Shown here in pieces: positions 1-9,515 of a stretch of 48,485 nt of DNA (positions within the stretch are counted from its first letter, which is position 1; each line of letters starts with the position of its first letter). Both the position numbers and the translations under genes were made by a program. The stretch is taken from positions 1 to 48,485 of the forward strand of contig CANRQE010000014.1 of NCBI GenBank assembly GCA_947632705.1, written 5' to 3'. Origin of the DNA: an uncultured Coprococcus sp. (GTDB lineage Bacteria; Bacillota; Clostridia; Lachnospirales; Lachnospiraceae). The notes under the pieces were generated by a model that made no database searches, was not told the DNA's origin, and saw only the letters and a program-made list of their open reading frames with translations.

Positions 1-14
1 AGGAGAGAATCTAT

Positions 15-1502
15 ATGGAACTGATATACAGAAGCACGAGAAATGCAGACGAGACAGCAACGGCATCTGAGGCAATCTTAAAGGGACTTGCAAATGAGGG
101 CGGTTTATTTGTGCCGGACAGCATTCCGGCTTTGGATGTCAGCTTAGAGGTATTGGCGCAGATGGATTACCGGCAGGTGGCTTATGAAGTCATGAAGCTG
201 ATGCTGACTGATTTTACGGAGGAAGAGTTGAAAGCCTGTATTGATTCTGCATATGACAAAAAGTTTGATACGCCGGAGATTGTACCGCTTGTGAAAAAGG
301 CCGGTGCATATTATCTGGAGCTGTTCCATGGGTCAACGATAGCCTTTAAGGATATGGCGTTGTCTATTCTCCCATATCTGCTTACTACTTCTGCAAAAAA
401 GAATCATGTGGAAAATGAAATTGTAATTCTGACCGCAACCTCCGGAGATACAGGGAAGGCAGCACTTGCGGGTTTTGCAGATGTACCGGGAACCAGGATC
501 ATTGTATTTTATCCGAAGAACGGTGTCAGTCCGATTCAGGAAAAACAGATGATTACCCAGAGGGGTGCCAATACATTTGTAGTCGGGATTACAGGAAACT
601 TTGATGATGCCCAGACCGGTGTCAAGAAGATGTTTTCAGATACAGAGCTGGCTTCCTATATGGACAGGAAAGGCTTCCAGTTTTCTTCAGCCAATTCCAT
701 CAATATCGGACGTCTGGTGCCGCAGATGGTATATTATGTATATGCCTATACCCGTCTGGTTGCGGATGGCACGATCCATGCGGGAGACAAGATCAATGTG
801 GTTGTTCCGACAGGAAATTTCGGTAATATTCTGGCGGCTTATTATGCCAAAGAGATGGGACTTCCGATTGCAAAATTTATCTGTGCATCCAATGATAATA
901 AGGTACTGTATGATTTTTTTGCAACCGGTACGTATGACAGAAACAGGGAGTTTATTCTGACCTCTTCTCCATCTATGGATATTCTGATTTCCAGCAATCT
1001 GGAACGTCTGATTTACAGGATTGCCGGAAACGATGCAGAGCGGAATGCAGAGCTGATGAGAAAACTGACTTCGGAAGGTATCTATACCATTACAGACGAT
1101 ATGAGAGCAAAGCTGTCCGAGTTCTATGGCGGTTATGCAACGGAATCAGAAACAGCGGCAGCCATTCAGAAGATATATGAGTCAGACAATTATATTATAG
1201 ATACGCATACAGCCGTGGCGGCTGCGGTGTATGACAAATATGTTTCCGAAACCGGAGACCATACGCCGACAGTCATTGCTTCTACCGCCAGTCCGTACAA
1301 ATTTACGAGAAGTGTCATGAATGCGATTGATGCTTCGTATGATGCAAAAACGGATTTTGAACTGGTGGATGCGCTTCATCAGTTATCCGGTGTGAAGATC
1401 CCGCAGGCAATCGAGGATATCCGATCTGCACCGGTTCTTCATAAAACAGTATGTGACAAAGAAGATATGTTAAAAGAAGTAAAAGGATTTTTAAAGATTT
1501 AA
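15..1502 (+). CDS. thrC: Threonine synthase
   Basis: A PLP enzyme that turns O-phosphohomoserine into threonine, the last step of threonine synthesis, in the cytosol. The 495-residue length fits the long ThrC class with an N-terminal cap (start MELIYRSTRN). The PLP lysine is expected at K112 in HGSTIAFKDMA, and a glycine-rich phosphate-binding loop ATSGDTGKAA follows. The ATG at 15 has a strong ribosome site (AGGAGAGAA, positions 1-9). The upstream promoter lies outside the window. It ends about 10 bases before a structured leader that serves the queuosine genes, so read-through from thrC into that leader is possible. The assignment is by family resemblance and is secure. Confidence 0.96.
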   Translation: MELIYRSTRNADETATASEAILKGLANEGGLFVPDSIPALDVSLEVLAQMDYRQVAYEVMKLMLTDFTEEELKACIDSAYDKKFDTPEIVPLVKKAGAYYLELFHGSTIAFKDMALSILPYLLTTSAKKNHVENEIVILTATSGDTGKAALAGFADVPGTRIIVFYPKNGVSPIQEKQMITQRGANTFVVGITGNFDDAQTGVKKMFSDTELASYMDRKGFQFSSANSINIGRLVPQMVYYVYAYTRLVADGTIHAGDKINVVVPTGNFGNILAAYYAKEMGLPIAKFICASNDNKVLYDFFATGTYDRNREFILTSSPSMDILISSNLERLIYRIAGNDAERNAELMRKLTSEGIYTITDDMRAKLSEFYGGYATESETAAAIQKIYESDNYIIDTHTAVAAAVYDKYVSETGDHTPTVIASTASPYKFTRSVMNAIDASYDAKTDFELVDALHQLSGVKIPQAIEDIRSAPVLHKTVCDKEDMLKEVKGFLKI

Positions 1503-1514
1503 GGAAAATGCATA

Positions 1515-1558
1515 GGACAGTTTATTTGTACCATCCTGTCCCTAAACAAAACTAGGAC
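1515..1558 (+). promoter_or_regulatory. Structured leader before queD, candidate preQ1-type riboswitch
   Basis: A hairpin GGACAG (1515-1520) / CTGTCC (1536-1541) has a 15-base loop and is followed by an A-rich tail, TAAACAAAACTAGG (1543-1556). The tail resembles the conserved 3' tail of preQ1-I aptamers. The loop UUUGU (1525-1529) can pair with tail ACAAA (1546-1550) to give an H-type pseudoknot. An alternative hairpin GTCC (1538-1541) / GGAC (1555-1558) would break the first stem. A terminator and queD follow directly, which is a riboswitch-like layout. The canonical preQ1-I loop partner for CUA is not visible, so the ligand class is inferred from the genes downstream. Confidence 0.45.
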
Positions 1559-1597
1559 AAAAAGCAATCGGACTTGTTTTTTGTCCGGTTGCTTTTT
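1559..1597 (+). terminator. Terminator/attenuator before queD
   Basis: Stem AAAAAGCAATCGGAC (1559-1573) pairs with GTCCGGTTGCTTTTT (1583-1597) across a T-rich 9-base loop and ends in a T run. It stops thrC transcription and, being right after the folded leader and 33 bases before queD, is the likely expression platform of that leader. Confidence 0.85.
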
Positions 1598-1629
1598 CCT
1601 TTATCAGTAAAAAAGAAAGAGAAGGTCAT

Positions 1630-2061
1630 ATGTATAAATTAAGAACAAAAGCCAGCTTTGACAGTGCCCATTTTCTGGCAGGCTATCGTGGAAAGTGCAG
1701 CAACATTCACGGACACCGTTGGACTGCGGAGGTAACGGCAGGCAGCGAAACGCTTGCGGCGGATTGCCAGACCAGAGGGATGGTGGCGAATTTTTCCGAT
1801 TTTAAAGAAAGTTTAAAAGAGATTACAAATGAACTGGATCACTGCCTGATCATTGAAAAGGGCAGTCTGAAGGAACAGACGTTAAAGGCCTTGGAAGAGG
1901 AAAATTTTAAGATTGTGCAGATGAATTTCCGGCCGACAGCAGAAAATTTTGCAAAATATTTTTATACGGAAATGGCGAAAAAGGGTTACAGCATGATCGA
2001 GGCCTGTGTATATGAAACCCCGAATAATGTGGCATCCTATACGGAAGAAAGGGGAATATAA
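1630..2061 (+). CDS. queD: 6-carboxytetrahydropterin synthase QueD
   Basis: Converts 7,8-dihydroneopterin triphosphate to 6-carboxy-5,6,7,8-tetrahydropterin, the first committed step to preQ0 and queuosine. The zinc ligands of the PTPS fold are visible as H14 (SAHFL) and H27/H29 (HGH). The catalytic cysteine is C23 in the CxxxHGH motif that separates QueD from eukaryotic PTPS. The length of 143 residues is normal for the longer Firmicute form. The ATG at 1630 has a GAGAAGG site. It is the first gene of queD-queE-folE-queC and lies only 2 bases from queE, so the two are translationally linked. Confidence 0.95.
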   Translation: MYKLRTKASFDSAHFLAGYRGKCSNIHGHRWTAEVTAGSETLAADCQTRGMVANFSDFKESLKEITNELDHCLIIEKGSLKEQTLKALEEENFKIVQMNFRPTAENFAKYFYTEMAKKGYSMIEACVYETPNNVASYTEERGI

Positions 2062-2063
2062 AT

Positions 2064-2732
2064 ATGGCAGTTTATAAAGTGGCGGAACGGTTTGTCAGTA
2101 TTAACGGAGAGTCGTTAAGGGCGGGCGAAATTGCAGTTTTTATTCGTTTTGCCGGCTGTAATCTGAATTGCGGCTATTGTGATACAAAATGGGCAAATGC
2201 AGAGGATACGGAATATGAATCCTTAAGCAAAGAGGAAATCTACGATTATATTAAACGGACGGAGATAACCAATGTAACGCTGACGGGTGGAGAACCGCTG
2301 GTACAGGATGGAATAGATGAGCTGCTTCTGACACTTGCCATGGATGAGACGCTGCATATAGAGGTAGAGACGAACGGCAGTGTGGATATTGCGGAATTTA
2401 AAGCTTTGACAGACCGGATATCCTATACCCTGGATTATAAGCTTCCGGACAGTGGAATGGAGGCTTCCATGTGTCTGTCCAATTATAATTATATTGATAA
2501 GAAGGATGTTGTAAAATTTGTTGCGGGTTCTCCTGCCGATCTTCAAAGAGCCCGGGAGATTATGTATACGTATGGACTGGATGTAAAGACAAATGTATAC
2601 ATCAGTCCGGTATTCGGAAAGCTGGAGCCTGCTGATATTGTGGATTTTATGTTGGAAAATAATATGAACGGCATCCGCCTGCAGCTTCAGATGCACAAAT
2701 TGATCTGGAGTCCGGAAACGAGAGGAGTATAA
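2064..2732 (+). CDS. queE: 7-carboxy-7-deazaguanine synthase QueE
   Basis: A radical SAM enzyme that makes 7-carboxy-7-deazaguanine (CDG) from the QueD product. The [4Fe-4S] ligands are the canonical C32-x3-C36-x2-C39 in [10 protein letters not shown], followed by the GGEP SAM-binding motif in TLTGGEPLV. At 222 residues it is a compact QueE. It starts 2 bases after queD and ends 1 base before folE, so the genes must be co-transcribed. Assignment is secure from the cysteine motif, size and neighbours. Confidence 0.95.
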   Translation: MAVYKVAERFVSINGESLRAGEIAVFIRFAGCNLNCGYCDTKWANAEDTEYESLSKEEIYDYIKRTEITNVTLTGGEPLVQDGIDELLLTLAMDETLHIEVETNGSVDIAEFKALTDRISYTLDYKLPDSGMEASMCLSNYNYIDKKDVVKFVAGSPADLQRAREIMYTYGLDVKTNVYISPVFGKLEPADIVDFMLENNMNGIRLQLQMHKLIWSPETRGV

Positions 2733-2733
2733 C

Positions 2734-3324
2734 ATGGCAATTGATAAAGAAGCAATTATGGAGCATGTAAGGGGCATATTGGTTGCCCTGGGGGATGATC
2801 CTGACAGAGAAGGACTGGTGGATACGCCGGCAAGAGTAGCCAGAATGTATGAGGAAGTTTTTGAGGGCATGCAGTATACGAATGATGAACTGGCGGAAAT
2901 GTTTGGTAAGACCTTTGAAGCAGGGGCATCGGGAATACATCAGCAGGATATGGTATTTGTCAGAGATATAGAGGTGTTCAGCTATTGTGAACATCATATG
3001 GCTCTGATGTATGATATGAAGGTTTCCATTGCATATATCCCGCATGGCAGAGTAATCGGTCTCTCAAAACTGGCAAGGATTGCCGATATGGTAGCAAAAA
3101 GATTGCAGCTGCAGGAGCGGATCGGTTCGGATATTGCTTATGTAGTGGGTAAGGCAACAGGTTCTCCGGATGTTGCCGTATTGATCGAGGCCCATCACAG
3201 CTGTATGACGGCAAGAGGAATAAAAAAACCCGGAACAAAAACAATCACAACTACCTTCCGTGGAGCGTTTGAGAAGGATGTCAATCTGCAGAATAAAGTT
3301 TTGATGATGAACCGCAACTCCTGA
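2734..3324 (+). CDS. folE: GTP cyclohydrolase I FolE
   Basis: Opens the GTP imidazole ring to give 7,8-dihydroneopterin triphosphate, the shared entry to folate and queuosine. The zinc-site residues are C85 and H88 (SYCEHH) and C157 ([11 protein letters not shown]), which places it in the zinc-dependent FolE type IA family. The length of 196 residues is typical. The ATG at 2734 has AGAGGAG (2721-2727) with a 6-base spacer. Its position between queE and queC suggests that this copy mainly feeds QueD. I cannot tell whether the genome has another folE for folate. Confidence 0.96.
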   Translation: MAIDKEAIMEHVRGILVALGDDPDREGLVDTPARVARMYEEVFEGMQYTNDELAEMFGKTFEAGASGIHQQDMVFVRDIEVFSYCEHHMALMYDMKVSIAYIPHGRVIGLSKLARIADMVAKRLQLQERIGSDIAYVVGKATGSPDVAVLIEAHHSCMTARGIKKPGTKTITTTFRGAFEKDVNLQNKVLMMNRNS

Positions 3325-3370
3325 ATCTTAACGTGAAATTAAGTGGAAACTTTAGAAAGGTGAGGTTACT

Positions 3371-4039
3371 ATGAAAAATAAAGAAGAAGCAGTTGTAGTA
3401 TTTTCCGGCGGGCAGGACAGTACCACCTGTCTGTTGTGGGCGTTGAAACAATACCGGAAGGTATATGCCGTTTCCTTTGATTACGGACAGCGCCATGCGC
3501 TGGAATTATCCTGTGCGAAACGGATTGCGGAAAAATTCGGTGTAGAGCATCATATACTGGATATGAGCCTGTTAAATCAGCTTGCGCCGAATTCTCTTAC
3601 CAGAAACGATATATGTGTAGATGAGGACGCACCGAAGGAGGGTACCCCAAATACCTTTGTAGACGGAAGAAATCTTTTGTTCCTCTCATTTGCGGCGGTA
3701 TTTGCAAAACAGCGGGGCGTCAGCGATATTATTACAGGTGTTTCTCAAAGCGATTTTTCAGGATATCCTGACTGCAGGGATATTTTTATCAAGTCTCTCA
3801 ATACGACGCTGAATCTGGCAATGGATTATGAGTTTGACCTGATCACGCCGATGATGTGGATTGATAAGATGGAAACCTGGAAAATGGCGGATGAACTGGG
3901 CGGACTTGATGTGATCCGGGATATGACGCTGACCTGTTATCAGGGAATTATGGGCGAAGGCTGTGGCAACTGCCCTGCCTGCAAGCTCCGTAAACGGGGA
4001 TACGACCGGTATATGGAATATAAACGGATGCATCAGTAA
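3371..4039 (+). CDS. queC: 7-cyano-7-deazaguanine synthase QueC
   Basis: Uses ATP and ammonia to turn CDG into preQ0, the last step before QueF or export to other modifications. The ATP pyrophosphatase P-loop SGGQDS is at residues 12-17. The C-terminal zinc site is a CX8CX2CX2C cluster in [16 protein letters not shown]. The 222-residue length is standard. The start has GGTGAGG a few bases upstream. It closes the queD-queE-folE-queC set after a 46-base gap. Confidence 0.96.
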   Translation: MKNKEEAVVVFSGGQDSTTCLLWALKQYRKVYAVSFDYGQRHALELSCAKRIAEKFGVEHHILDMSLLNQLAPNSLTRNDICVDEDAPKEGTPNTFVDGRNLLFLSFAAVFAKQRGVSDIITGVSQSDFSGYPDCRDIFIKSLNTTLNLAMDYEFDLITPMMWIDKMETWKMADELGGLDVIRDMTLTCYQGIMGEGCGNCPACKLRKRGYDRYMEYKRMHQ

Positions 4040-4067
4040 ACCTTAGATATTATAAAGAAGGTTGGAA

Positions 4068-5075
4068 ATGTACATGAAAAAAATGTTGTTTATCGTTAAT
4101 CCGAAGGCCGGACGGACGACCCTGAAGGACTGTCTGGTGGACGTGCTGGATGTTTTTTGTAAAAATGATTATGCGGTCAGAATCTATCTGACCCAGTCTC
4201 CAAGCGATGCGGAACGGGTCGTAAAAGAAGAAGGGGACGGATATGATATTATTGTATGTGCCGGGGGAGACGGCACACTTGGAAACACGGTAACAGGTCT
4301 CATGAAATCCGGGATGAGACGTCCGCTTGGTTATATTCCCTGCGGGTCTACGAATGATTTTGCAAATAGTATGGAGATACCGAAAAGAGCAACGGATGCC
4401 GCTTCCAAAATCGTTGCGGCTACTCCGTTTTCGATTGATGTCGGAAGCTTAAATGACAAATATTTTGTGTATGTCGCTGCGTTTGGTGTGTTGTCCGATA
4501 CATCTTATACCACTCCGCAGAATATGAAGAATATCTTCGGCCATGCGGCTTATGTGCTGCAGGGGATTAAAAGTCTTGTCAATGTACCGTCTTATCAGAT
4601 GGAGGTATGGATAGACGATCGGAAGGTGGAAGGCGAATTTATCTTCGGCATGGTTTCAAATTCCGTATTCATAGGCGGCATCAAAAGTATTACAAGAAAA
4701 GGCGTGGAATTTGATGATGGATTATTTGAGGGCGTCCTGATCCGTAAGATACATAACGTTGCCGACCTGCAGCGGATTGTGAATGCCTTACTGACAGGAA
4801 ATGCAAGTGAAAAAAATATGGTGGCATTCCGTGCAAAACATGTTATATTTAATAGCAGTGAATCCATAGCATGGACAGTAGACGGAGAGTTTGGCGGGGA
4901 ATATCGGCAGGCGGAGATTCATATTTATGAAAGAGCATTGGATATTCTGGTTGTGGATGAGCCGGAGGAAGCTGAAGAAAATGAAATGGAAGATATTTCA
5001 AAAAATTTCTGGGCAGAATCAGATGAGAAGGATATTCAGCCGGAGTCTGATAAAGAAAGCGGCTCAATGATATAA
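4068..5075 (+). CDS. YegS/DgkB-type lipid kinase (diacylglycerol kinase family)
   Basis: Probable lipid kinase acting on diacylglycerol or a related lipid at the inner face of the membrane. The DAGK catalytic domain shows FIVNPKAG near the N-terminus, the nucleotide loop CAGGDGTLGN, and PCGSTNDFA. I chose the ATG at 4068 (AAGAAGG ends 6 bases upstream) over a TTG two codons earlier. A second ATG at 4074 is also possible. The last 40 or so residues form an acidic tail rich in E, D and S beyond the usual family end, with no obvious motif. It follows queC by 28 bases. The lipid substrate cannot be read from sequence. Confidence 0.85.
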   Translation: MYMKKMLFIVNPKAGRTTLKDCLVDVLDVFCKNDYAVRIYLTQSPSDAERVVKEEGDGYDIIVCAGGDGTLGNTVTGLMKSGMRRPLGYIPCGSTNDFANSMEIPKRATDAASKIVAATPFSIDVGSLNDKYFVYVAAFGVLSDTSYTTPQNMKNIFGHAAYVLQGIKSLVNVPSYQMEVWIDDRKVEGEFIFGMVSNSVFIGGIKSITRKGVEFDDGLFEGVLIRKIHNVADLQRIVNALLTGNASEKNMVAFRAKHVIFNSSESIAWTVDGEFGGEYRQAEIHIYERALDILVVDEPEEAEENEMEDISKNFWAESDEKDIQPESDKESGSMI

Positions 5076-5100
5076 AAAGAAATAGGCGAGGTTAAGGAGT

Positions 5101-6456
5101 ATGGGTAAATATTTTGGCACAGACGGTTTCAGAGGTGAGGCAAACAAGGAACTGACGGTGGAACACAGCTTTAAGGTCGGAAGATATCTTGGTTATTATT
5201 ATGGCAGGAATAAACCGAATGGAAAGGCGCAGGTTGTAATCGGCAAAGATACCAGACGATCCAGTTATATGTTCGAATATGCTCTGGTTGCAGGGCTGAC
5301 AGCCAGCGGCGCCGATGTTTACCTGATGCATGTAACACCGACGCCAAGTGTATCCTATATTGTCCGAAGCGACGGATTTGACTGCGGTATTATGATTTCC
5401 GCCAGCCATAATCCGTATTATGATAACGGAATCAAGATTATTAACGGTATGGGTTATAAGCTTGAAGCGGCAATTGAGGATGAAATTGAACAATATATAG
5501 ACGGAAAGATACCGGAGATACCGCTTGCAACAAGAGAAAATATAGGCTGCACAACGGATTATTCCATGGGGCGAAACCGGTATATGGGATATCTGATGAC
5601 GATTCCGACGCGGTCTTTTAAAAATATGCGCGTGGGGCTCGACTGTGCAAACGGTGCTGCCTATCAGGTTGCCAAGGCAGTATTTGATGCTTTGGGAGCG
5701 AAGACCTATGTAATCTACAATGAACCGGACGGAACGAATATCAATCAGAATTGCGGTTCCACGCATATTGAGCAGCTTCAGAAATTCGTTCTGGAAAAGG
5801 GACTGGATGTGGGATTTGCCTATGACGGTGACGCTGACCGCTGCCTCTGTGTGGATGATCAGGGAGAAATCGTGGATGGTGACAAGATTCTCTATGTCTG
5901 CGGCAGATATATGAAAGACCGTGGGGAACTGAATAATAATACGATCGTCACAACGGTTATGTCCAATCTGGGACTTTATAAAGCGCTGGATAAGAAAGGC
6001 ATCCGGTATGAGAAGACGGCAGTCGGGGATAAATATGTATTTGAAAATATGATGGAGAACGGACACTCGATTGGCGGAGAACAGTCCGGTCATATTATTT
6101 TCTCAAAATATGCAACTACCGGGGACGGTATTTTGACTTCGCTAAAGATTATGGAGGTCATTCTGGAACGGAAATGCCGGCTCTCAGAAATGTTTAAGAG
6201 CCTGACTATTTTCCCGCAGCTTTTAGTCAACGTCAGGGTAACGAGCAAAGAGGCTGTCATACAGGATCCGGAGATACAGGCGCTTGCAGATTCTATTTCT
6301 GAAGAACTTGGTAATGACGGCAGGCTTTTGCTCAGACAGAGTGGAACAGAGCCTGTGATTCGAGTTATGGCAGAAGCTGAAACGGATGAGTTATGCAATC
6401 AATATGTATACCGGATGGTAAATCTGATCAAGGAGAGAGGTTATGCGGTGGAGTAA
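5101..6456 (+). CDS. glmM: Phosphoglucosamine mutase GlmM
   Basis: Interconverts glucosamine-6-phosphate and glucosamine-1-phosphate on the way to UDP-GlcNAc and peptidoglycan. The phospho-acceptor serine is S102 in SASHNP, the usual GlmM position. The metal loop DGDADR and the C-terminal phosphate-binding RQSGTEPVIRV are intact. The 451 residues fit the family (about 450). The start at 5101 uses GGCGAGG about 9 bases upstream. An AAGGAG only 1 base away is too close. A phosphomannomutase activity cannot be excluded, but the N-terminal YFGTDGFRG is the GlmM form. Confidence 0.93.
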   Translation: MGKYFGTDGFRGEANKELTVEHSFKVGRYLGYYYGRNKPNGKAQVVIGKDTRRSSYMFEYALVAGLTASGADVYLMHVTPTPSVSYIVRSDGFDCGIMISASHNPYYDNGIKIINGMGYKLEAAIEDEIEQYIDGKIPEIPLATRENIGCTTDYSMGRNRYMGYLMTIPTRSFKNMRVGLDCANGAAYQVAKAVFDALGAKTYVIYNEPDGTNINQNCGSTHIEQLQKFVLEKGLDVGFAYDGDADRCLCVDDQGEIVDGDKILYVCGRYMKDRGELNNNTIVTTVMSNLGLYKALDKKGIRYEKTAVGDKYVFENMMENGHSIGGEQSGHIIFSKYATTGDGILTSLKIMEVILERKCRLSEMFKSLTIFPQLLVNVRVTSKEAVIQDPEIQALADSISEELGNDGRLLLRQSGTEPVIRVMAEAETDELCNQYVYRMVNLIKERGYAVE

Positions 6457-6509
6457 GCCGGTTTCCGCAATTCTCTGGAGATAAAAGAAAAAAGAACGAG
6501 AGGCACAAC

Positions 6510-7982
6510 ATGGAAGATAATATTTATTCATCCTGCATGGAAGAGGATAAGATCCGCGAAGAATGCGGTGTCTTTGGCATGTATGATTTTGACGGCAACG
6601 ATGTGGCAAATTCTATTTATTATGGGTTGTTTGCCCTTCAGCATCGGGGTCAGGAAAGCTGTGGAATTGCAGTATCAGACACGGAAGGCCCGAAAGGAAA
6701 GGTATTATCCCTGCGCGGTATGGGCCTTGTCAATGAGGTGTATACACATGAATCCCTTGAAAAACTCAAAGGAAATATCGGCGTAGGTCATGTCAGGTAT
6801 TCTACAGCAGGTGCAAGTACGATTGAAAATGCACAGCCGCTGGTTTTGAATTATGTAAAAGGGACCCTGGCACTTGCACATAATGGAAATCTTGTAAATG
6901 CGCCGGAGCTCCGCAGAGAACTGGAATTGACCGGTGCGATTTTTCAGACAACGATTGATTCCGAGGTGATTGCCTATCATATTGCAAGAGAACGTGTACG
7001 GTCTAAAACGGTGGAGGAAGCCATTATGCGGGCGCTGAAAAAATTACAGGGCTCTTATTCCCTGGTAGTTATGAGCCCGCGCAAATTGATCGGTGCGAGA
7101 GATCCCTTTGGATTCAGGCCTTTGTGTATCGGAAAGAGGGACAATACATACGTCCTGGCATCCGAAAGCTGTGCCCTGGATACAATCGGTGCCGAATTTA
7201 TCAGGGATGTAGAACCCGGTGAAATTGTAACGATTTCTCCGGAGTATGGAGTTCAGTCCTATCGGGAGATGTGCCAAAAGGAACATGCCAGATGTATTTT
7301 CGAATATATTTATTTTGCAAGACCGGATTCTGTCATTGACGGTATGAGTGTATATGACTCAAGGCTGATTGCAGGCAGGTGTCTGGCTAAGGACAGTCCG
7401 GTGGACGCTGATCTTGTAGTAGGGGTGCCGGAATCGGGAAATGCAGCCGCTCTTGGGTATTCCCTGGAATCCGGAATCCCATATGGAACTGCTTTTGTCA
7501 AAAACAGTTATGTCGGAAGGACATTTATCAAGCCGCAGCAGAGCCAGAGAGAGTCCAGCGTGCAGGTCAAGCTGAATGTATTAAAAGAAGCAGTAAACGG
7601 AAAACGTGTGATTATGATAGATGATTCCATTGTGCGCGGCACCACCAGCGACCGGATTGTCGGTATGTTGAGGGAAGCCGGTGCAACAGAGGTGCATGTC
7701 AGGATCAGTTCACCGCCGTTTCTTTATCCCTGCTATTTTGGAACGGATATTCCGGACAGAGAGCAGCTCATTGCTTATAACAGAACCGTTGATGAGATTT
7801 GTAAAGTAATCGGTGCGGATTCGCTCGGATACCTGGAACTGAACAGGCTGATTGAGTTGTCCGGAGGCAGACAGTATTGCCATGGCTGCTTCAGCGGAAC
7901 CTATCCGATGGCGCCGCCTACAGAGGATATCAGAGGAGATCACGAGGATTTTCGCAGAGGGGAAAATTCTCATGTGAAATAA
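6510..7982 (+). CDS. purF: Amidophosphoribosyltransferase PurF
   Basis: First committed step of purine synthesis: PRPP plus glutamine to phosphoribosylamine. The start is ATG 6510 with GAGAGG 6 bases upstream. Earlier in-frame codons overlap glmM and do not look like PurF. The N-terminal nucleophile is C19 (EECGVFG), so an 18-residue propeptide should be cleaved. The PRPP loop is VIMIDDSIVRGTT. Cysteines in ARCIFEY, LYPCYFG and YCHGCF match the [4Fe-4S] ligands of the Bacillus-type oxygen-sensitive enzyme. At 490 residues it is of normal size. It is followed by purB after 24 bases. Confidence 0.96.
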   Translation: MEDNIYSSCMEEDKIREECGVFGMYDFDGNDVANSIYYGLFALQHRGQESCGIAVSDTEGPKGKVLSLRGMGLVNEVYTHESLEKLKGNIGVGHVRYSTAGASTIENAQPLVLNYVKGTLALAHNGNLVNAPELRRELELTGAIFQTTIDSEVIAYHIARERVRSKTVEEAIMRALKKLQGSYSLVVMSPRKLIGARDPFGFRPLCIGKRDNTYVLASESCALDTIGAEFIRDVEPGEIVTISPEYGVQSYREMCQKEHARCIFEYIYFARPDSVIDGMSVYDSRLIAGRCLAKDSPVDADLVVGVPESGNAAALGYSLESGIPYGTAFVKNSYVGRTFIKPQQSQRESSVQVKLNVLKEAVNGKRVIMIDDSIVRGTTSDRIVGMLREAGATEVHVRISSPPFLYPCYFGTDIPDREQLIAYNRTVDEICKVIGADSLGYLELNRLIELSGGRQYCHGCFSGTYPMAPPTEDIRGDHEDFRRGENSHVK

Positions 7983-8006
7983 GAATACAGAAAAAAGAGG
8001 TAAAAG

Positions 8007-9458
8007 ATGAGTAACGATAAGTATGTAAGCCCATTATGTGAAAGATACGCAAGTAAAGAGATGCAGTACATTTTTTCTCCGGACAAGAAGTTCAAAACAT
8101 GGAGAAAACTGTGGATTGCACTGGCTGAGACGGAATATGAGCTTGGACTGTCTGAAAACGGTAAGCCGGTTATTACAAAGGAACAGATAGAGGAACTGAA
8201 AGCTCATGCAGAGGATATTAATTATGAGGTTGCCAAAGAAAGAGAAAAGCTTGTCCGGCATGATGTGATGAGCCATGTATATGCATATGGAGTGCAGTGC
8301 CCGAAGGCGGCAGGCATTATTCATCTGGGAGCTACGAGCTGCTATGTAGGAGACAATACAGATATCATTATCATGACGGAAGCCATGAAGCTTGTGAGAA
8401 AGAAGCTTTTAAATGTGATCAATGAGCTTTCAAAATTTGCTATGCAGTATAAAGATCTGCCGACGCTTGCATTTACTCATTTTCAGCCTGCACAGCCGAC
8501 CACCGTGGGAAAAAGGGCAACCTTGTGGCTGCAGGATCTGCTGCTTGACCTATCTGATCTGGAGTATATGATCGGACAGCAGAAGCTTTTGGGTTCTAAA
8601 GGAACTACCGGAACGCAGGCAAGCTTTCTGGAATTATTTAACGGAGATCATGATACGATTCGTAAGATAGATGGAATGATCGCAAAAAAGATGGGGTTTG
8701 AGGAATGTTATCCGGTATCCGGACAGACCTATTCCCGTAAAGTGGATACGAGAGTTTTAAATGTGCTTTCAGGAATTGCCCAGAGCGCGCATAAATTCTC
8801 AAATGATATCAGACTGCTGCAGCATTTAAAGGAGATTGAGGAACCGTTTGAAAAGAACCAGATCGGATCGTCGGCAATGGCATATAAGAGAAATCCGATG
8901 AGGAGCGAGAGAATAGCATCTCTTGCCAATTACGTCATGGTGGATGCTTTAAATCCTGCAATAACTGCCGCAACCCAGTGGTTTGAGAGGACGCTCGATG
9001 ATTCTGCAAATAAGAGAATCTCCGTACCGGAGGCTTTTCTGGCTGTTGACGGTATTCTGGATCTGTATCTGAATGTGGTAGATGGTCTGGTCGTGTATGA
9101 TAAGGTGATCTATCAGAGGTTCATGAAAGAAATTCCGTTTATGGCAACGGAAAATATTATGATGGATGCAGTGAAGCGCGGCGGGAACCGTCAGGAACTG
9201 CATGAGCTGATTAGAACTTATTCCATGCAGGCCGGTGCAGTTGTGAAGCAGGAGGGGAAGGATAATAATCTGGTGGATCTGATTGCTGCCGATCCTGCAT
9301 TCGGTATGACGCGGGAAGAGATTGAGGCCCTGCTCGAACCAAAAAATTTTGTAGGGCGTGCGCCGGAGCAGACAGAGGAATTTATTATCGGAGTCGTAAA
9401 TCCGGTTCTGAAAGAGAATGAAGAGCTCCTTGGATTGACGGCAGAAATTCTGGTATAA
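8007..9458 (+). CDS. purB: Adenylosuccinate lyase PurB (long, eukaryote-like type)
   Basis: Cleaves SAICAR to AICAR and adenylosuccinate to AMP. The fumarase-superfamily signature is SSAMAYKRNPMRSE, closer to the animal ADSL form than to the SSAMPHKRNP form of Bacillus. The 483-residue length also matches the longer ADSL class rather than the bacterial type of about 430. The region FTHFQPAQPTTVGKRA carries the conserved catalytic histidine segment. AAGAGG precedes the ATG. It shares a transcript with purF and is separated from purA by 147 bases that hold a new promoter. Confidence 0.94.
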   Translation: MSNDKYVSPLCERYASKEMQYIFSPDKKFKTWRKLWIALAETEYELGLSENGKPVITKEQIEELKAHAEDINYEVAKEREKLVRHDVMSHVYAYGVQCPKAAGIIHLGATSCYVGDNTDIIIMTEAMKLVRKKLLNVINELSKFAMQYKDLPTLAFTHFQPAQPTTVGKRATLWLQDLLLDLSDLEYMIGQQKLLGSKGTTGTQASFLELFNGDHDTIRKIDGMIAKKMGFEECYPVSGQTYSRKVDTRVLNVLSGIAQSAHKFSNDIRLLQHLKEIEEPFEKNQIGSSAMAYKRNPMRSERIASLANYVMVDALNPAITAATQWFERTLDDSANKRISVPEAFLAVDGILDLYLNVVDGLVVYDKVIYQRFMKEIPFMATENIMMDAVKRGGNRQELHELIRTYSMQAGAVVKQEGKDNNLVDLIAADPAFGMTREEIEALLEPKNFVGRAPEQTEEFIIGVVNPVLKENEELLGLTAEILV

Positions 9459-9486
9459 GATATCTGAAACCGAAAAAAATCCAATA

Positions 9487-9515
9487 TTTACTTATCAGGC
9501 ATTTTATTGTATAAT
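9487..9515 (+). promoter_or_regulatory. Promoter of purA
   Basis: TTTACT (9487-9492), a 17-base spacer and TATAAT (9510-9515) form a good sigma-A promoter. The expected start is near 9522, giving a leader of about 84 bases. Two inverted repeats follow at once: GCCGTT/AACGGC (9522-9541) and ATTCC/GGAAT (9544-9558). Confidence 0.75.

Noticed and set aside
1182..1379. Minus-strand frame inside thrC as a small gene
   Set aside because: No start signal or motif, and it is fully covered by the conserved thrC reading frame.
5092..6093. A 333-codon frame on the minus strand opposite glmM
   Set aside because: It is the shadow of glmM; it has no ribosome site, poor codon choice and no known motifs, while glmM is fully conserved.
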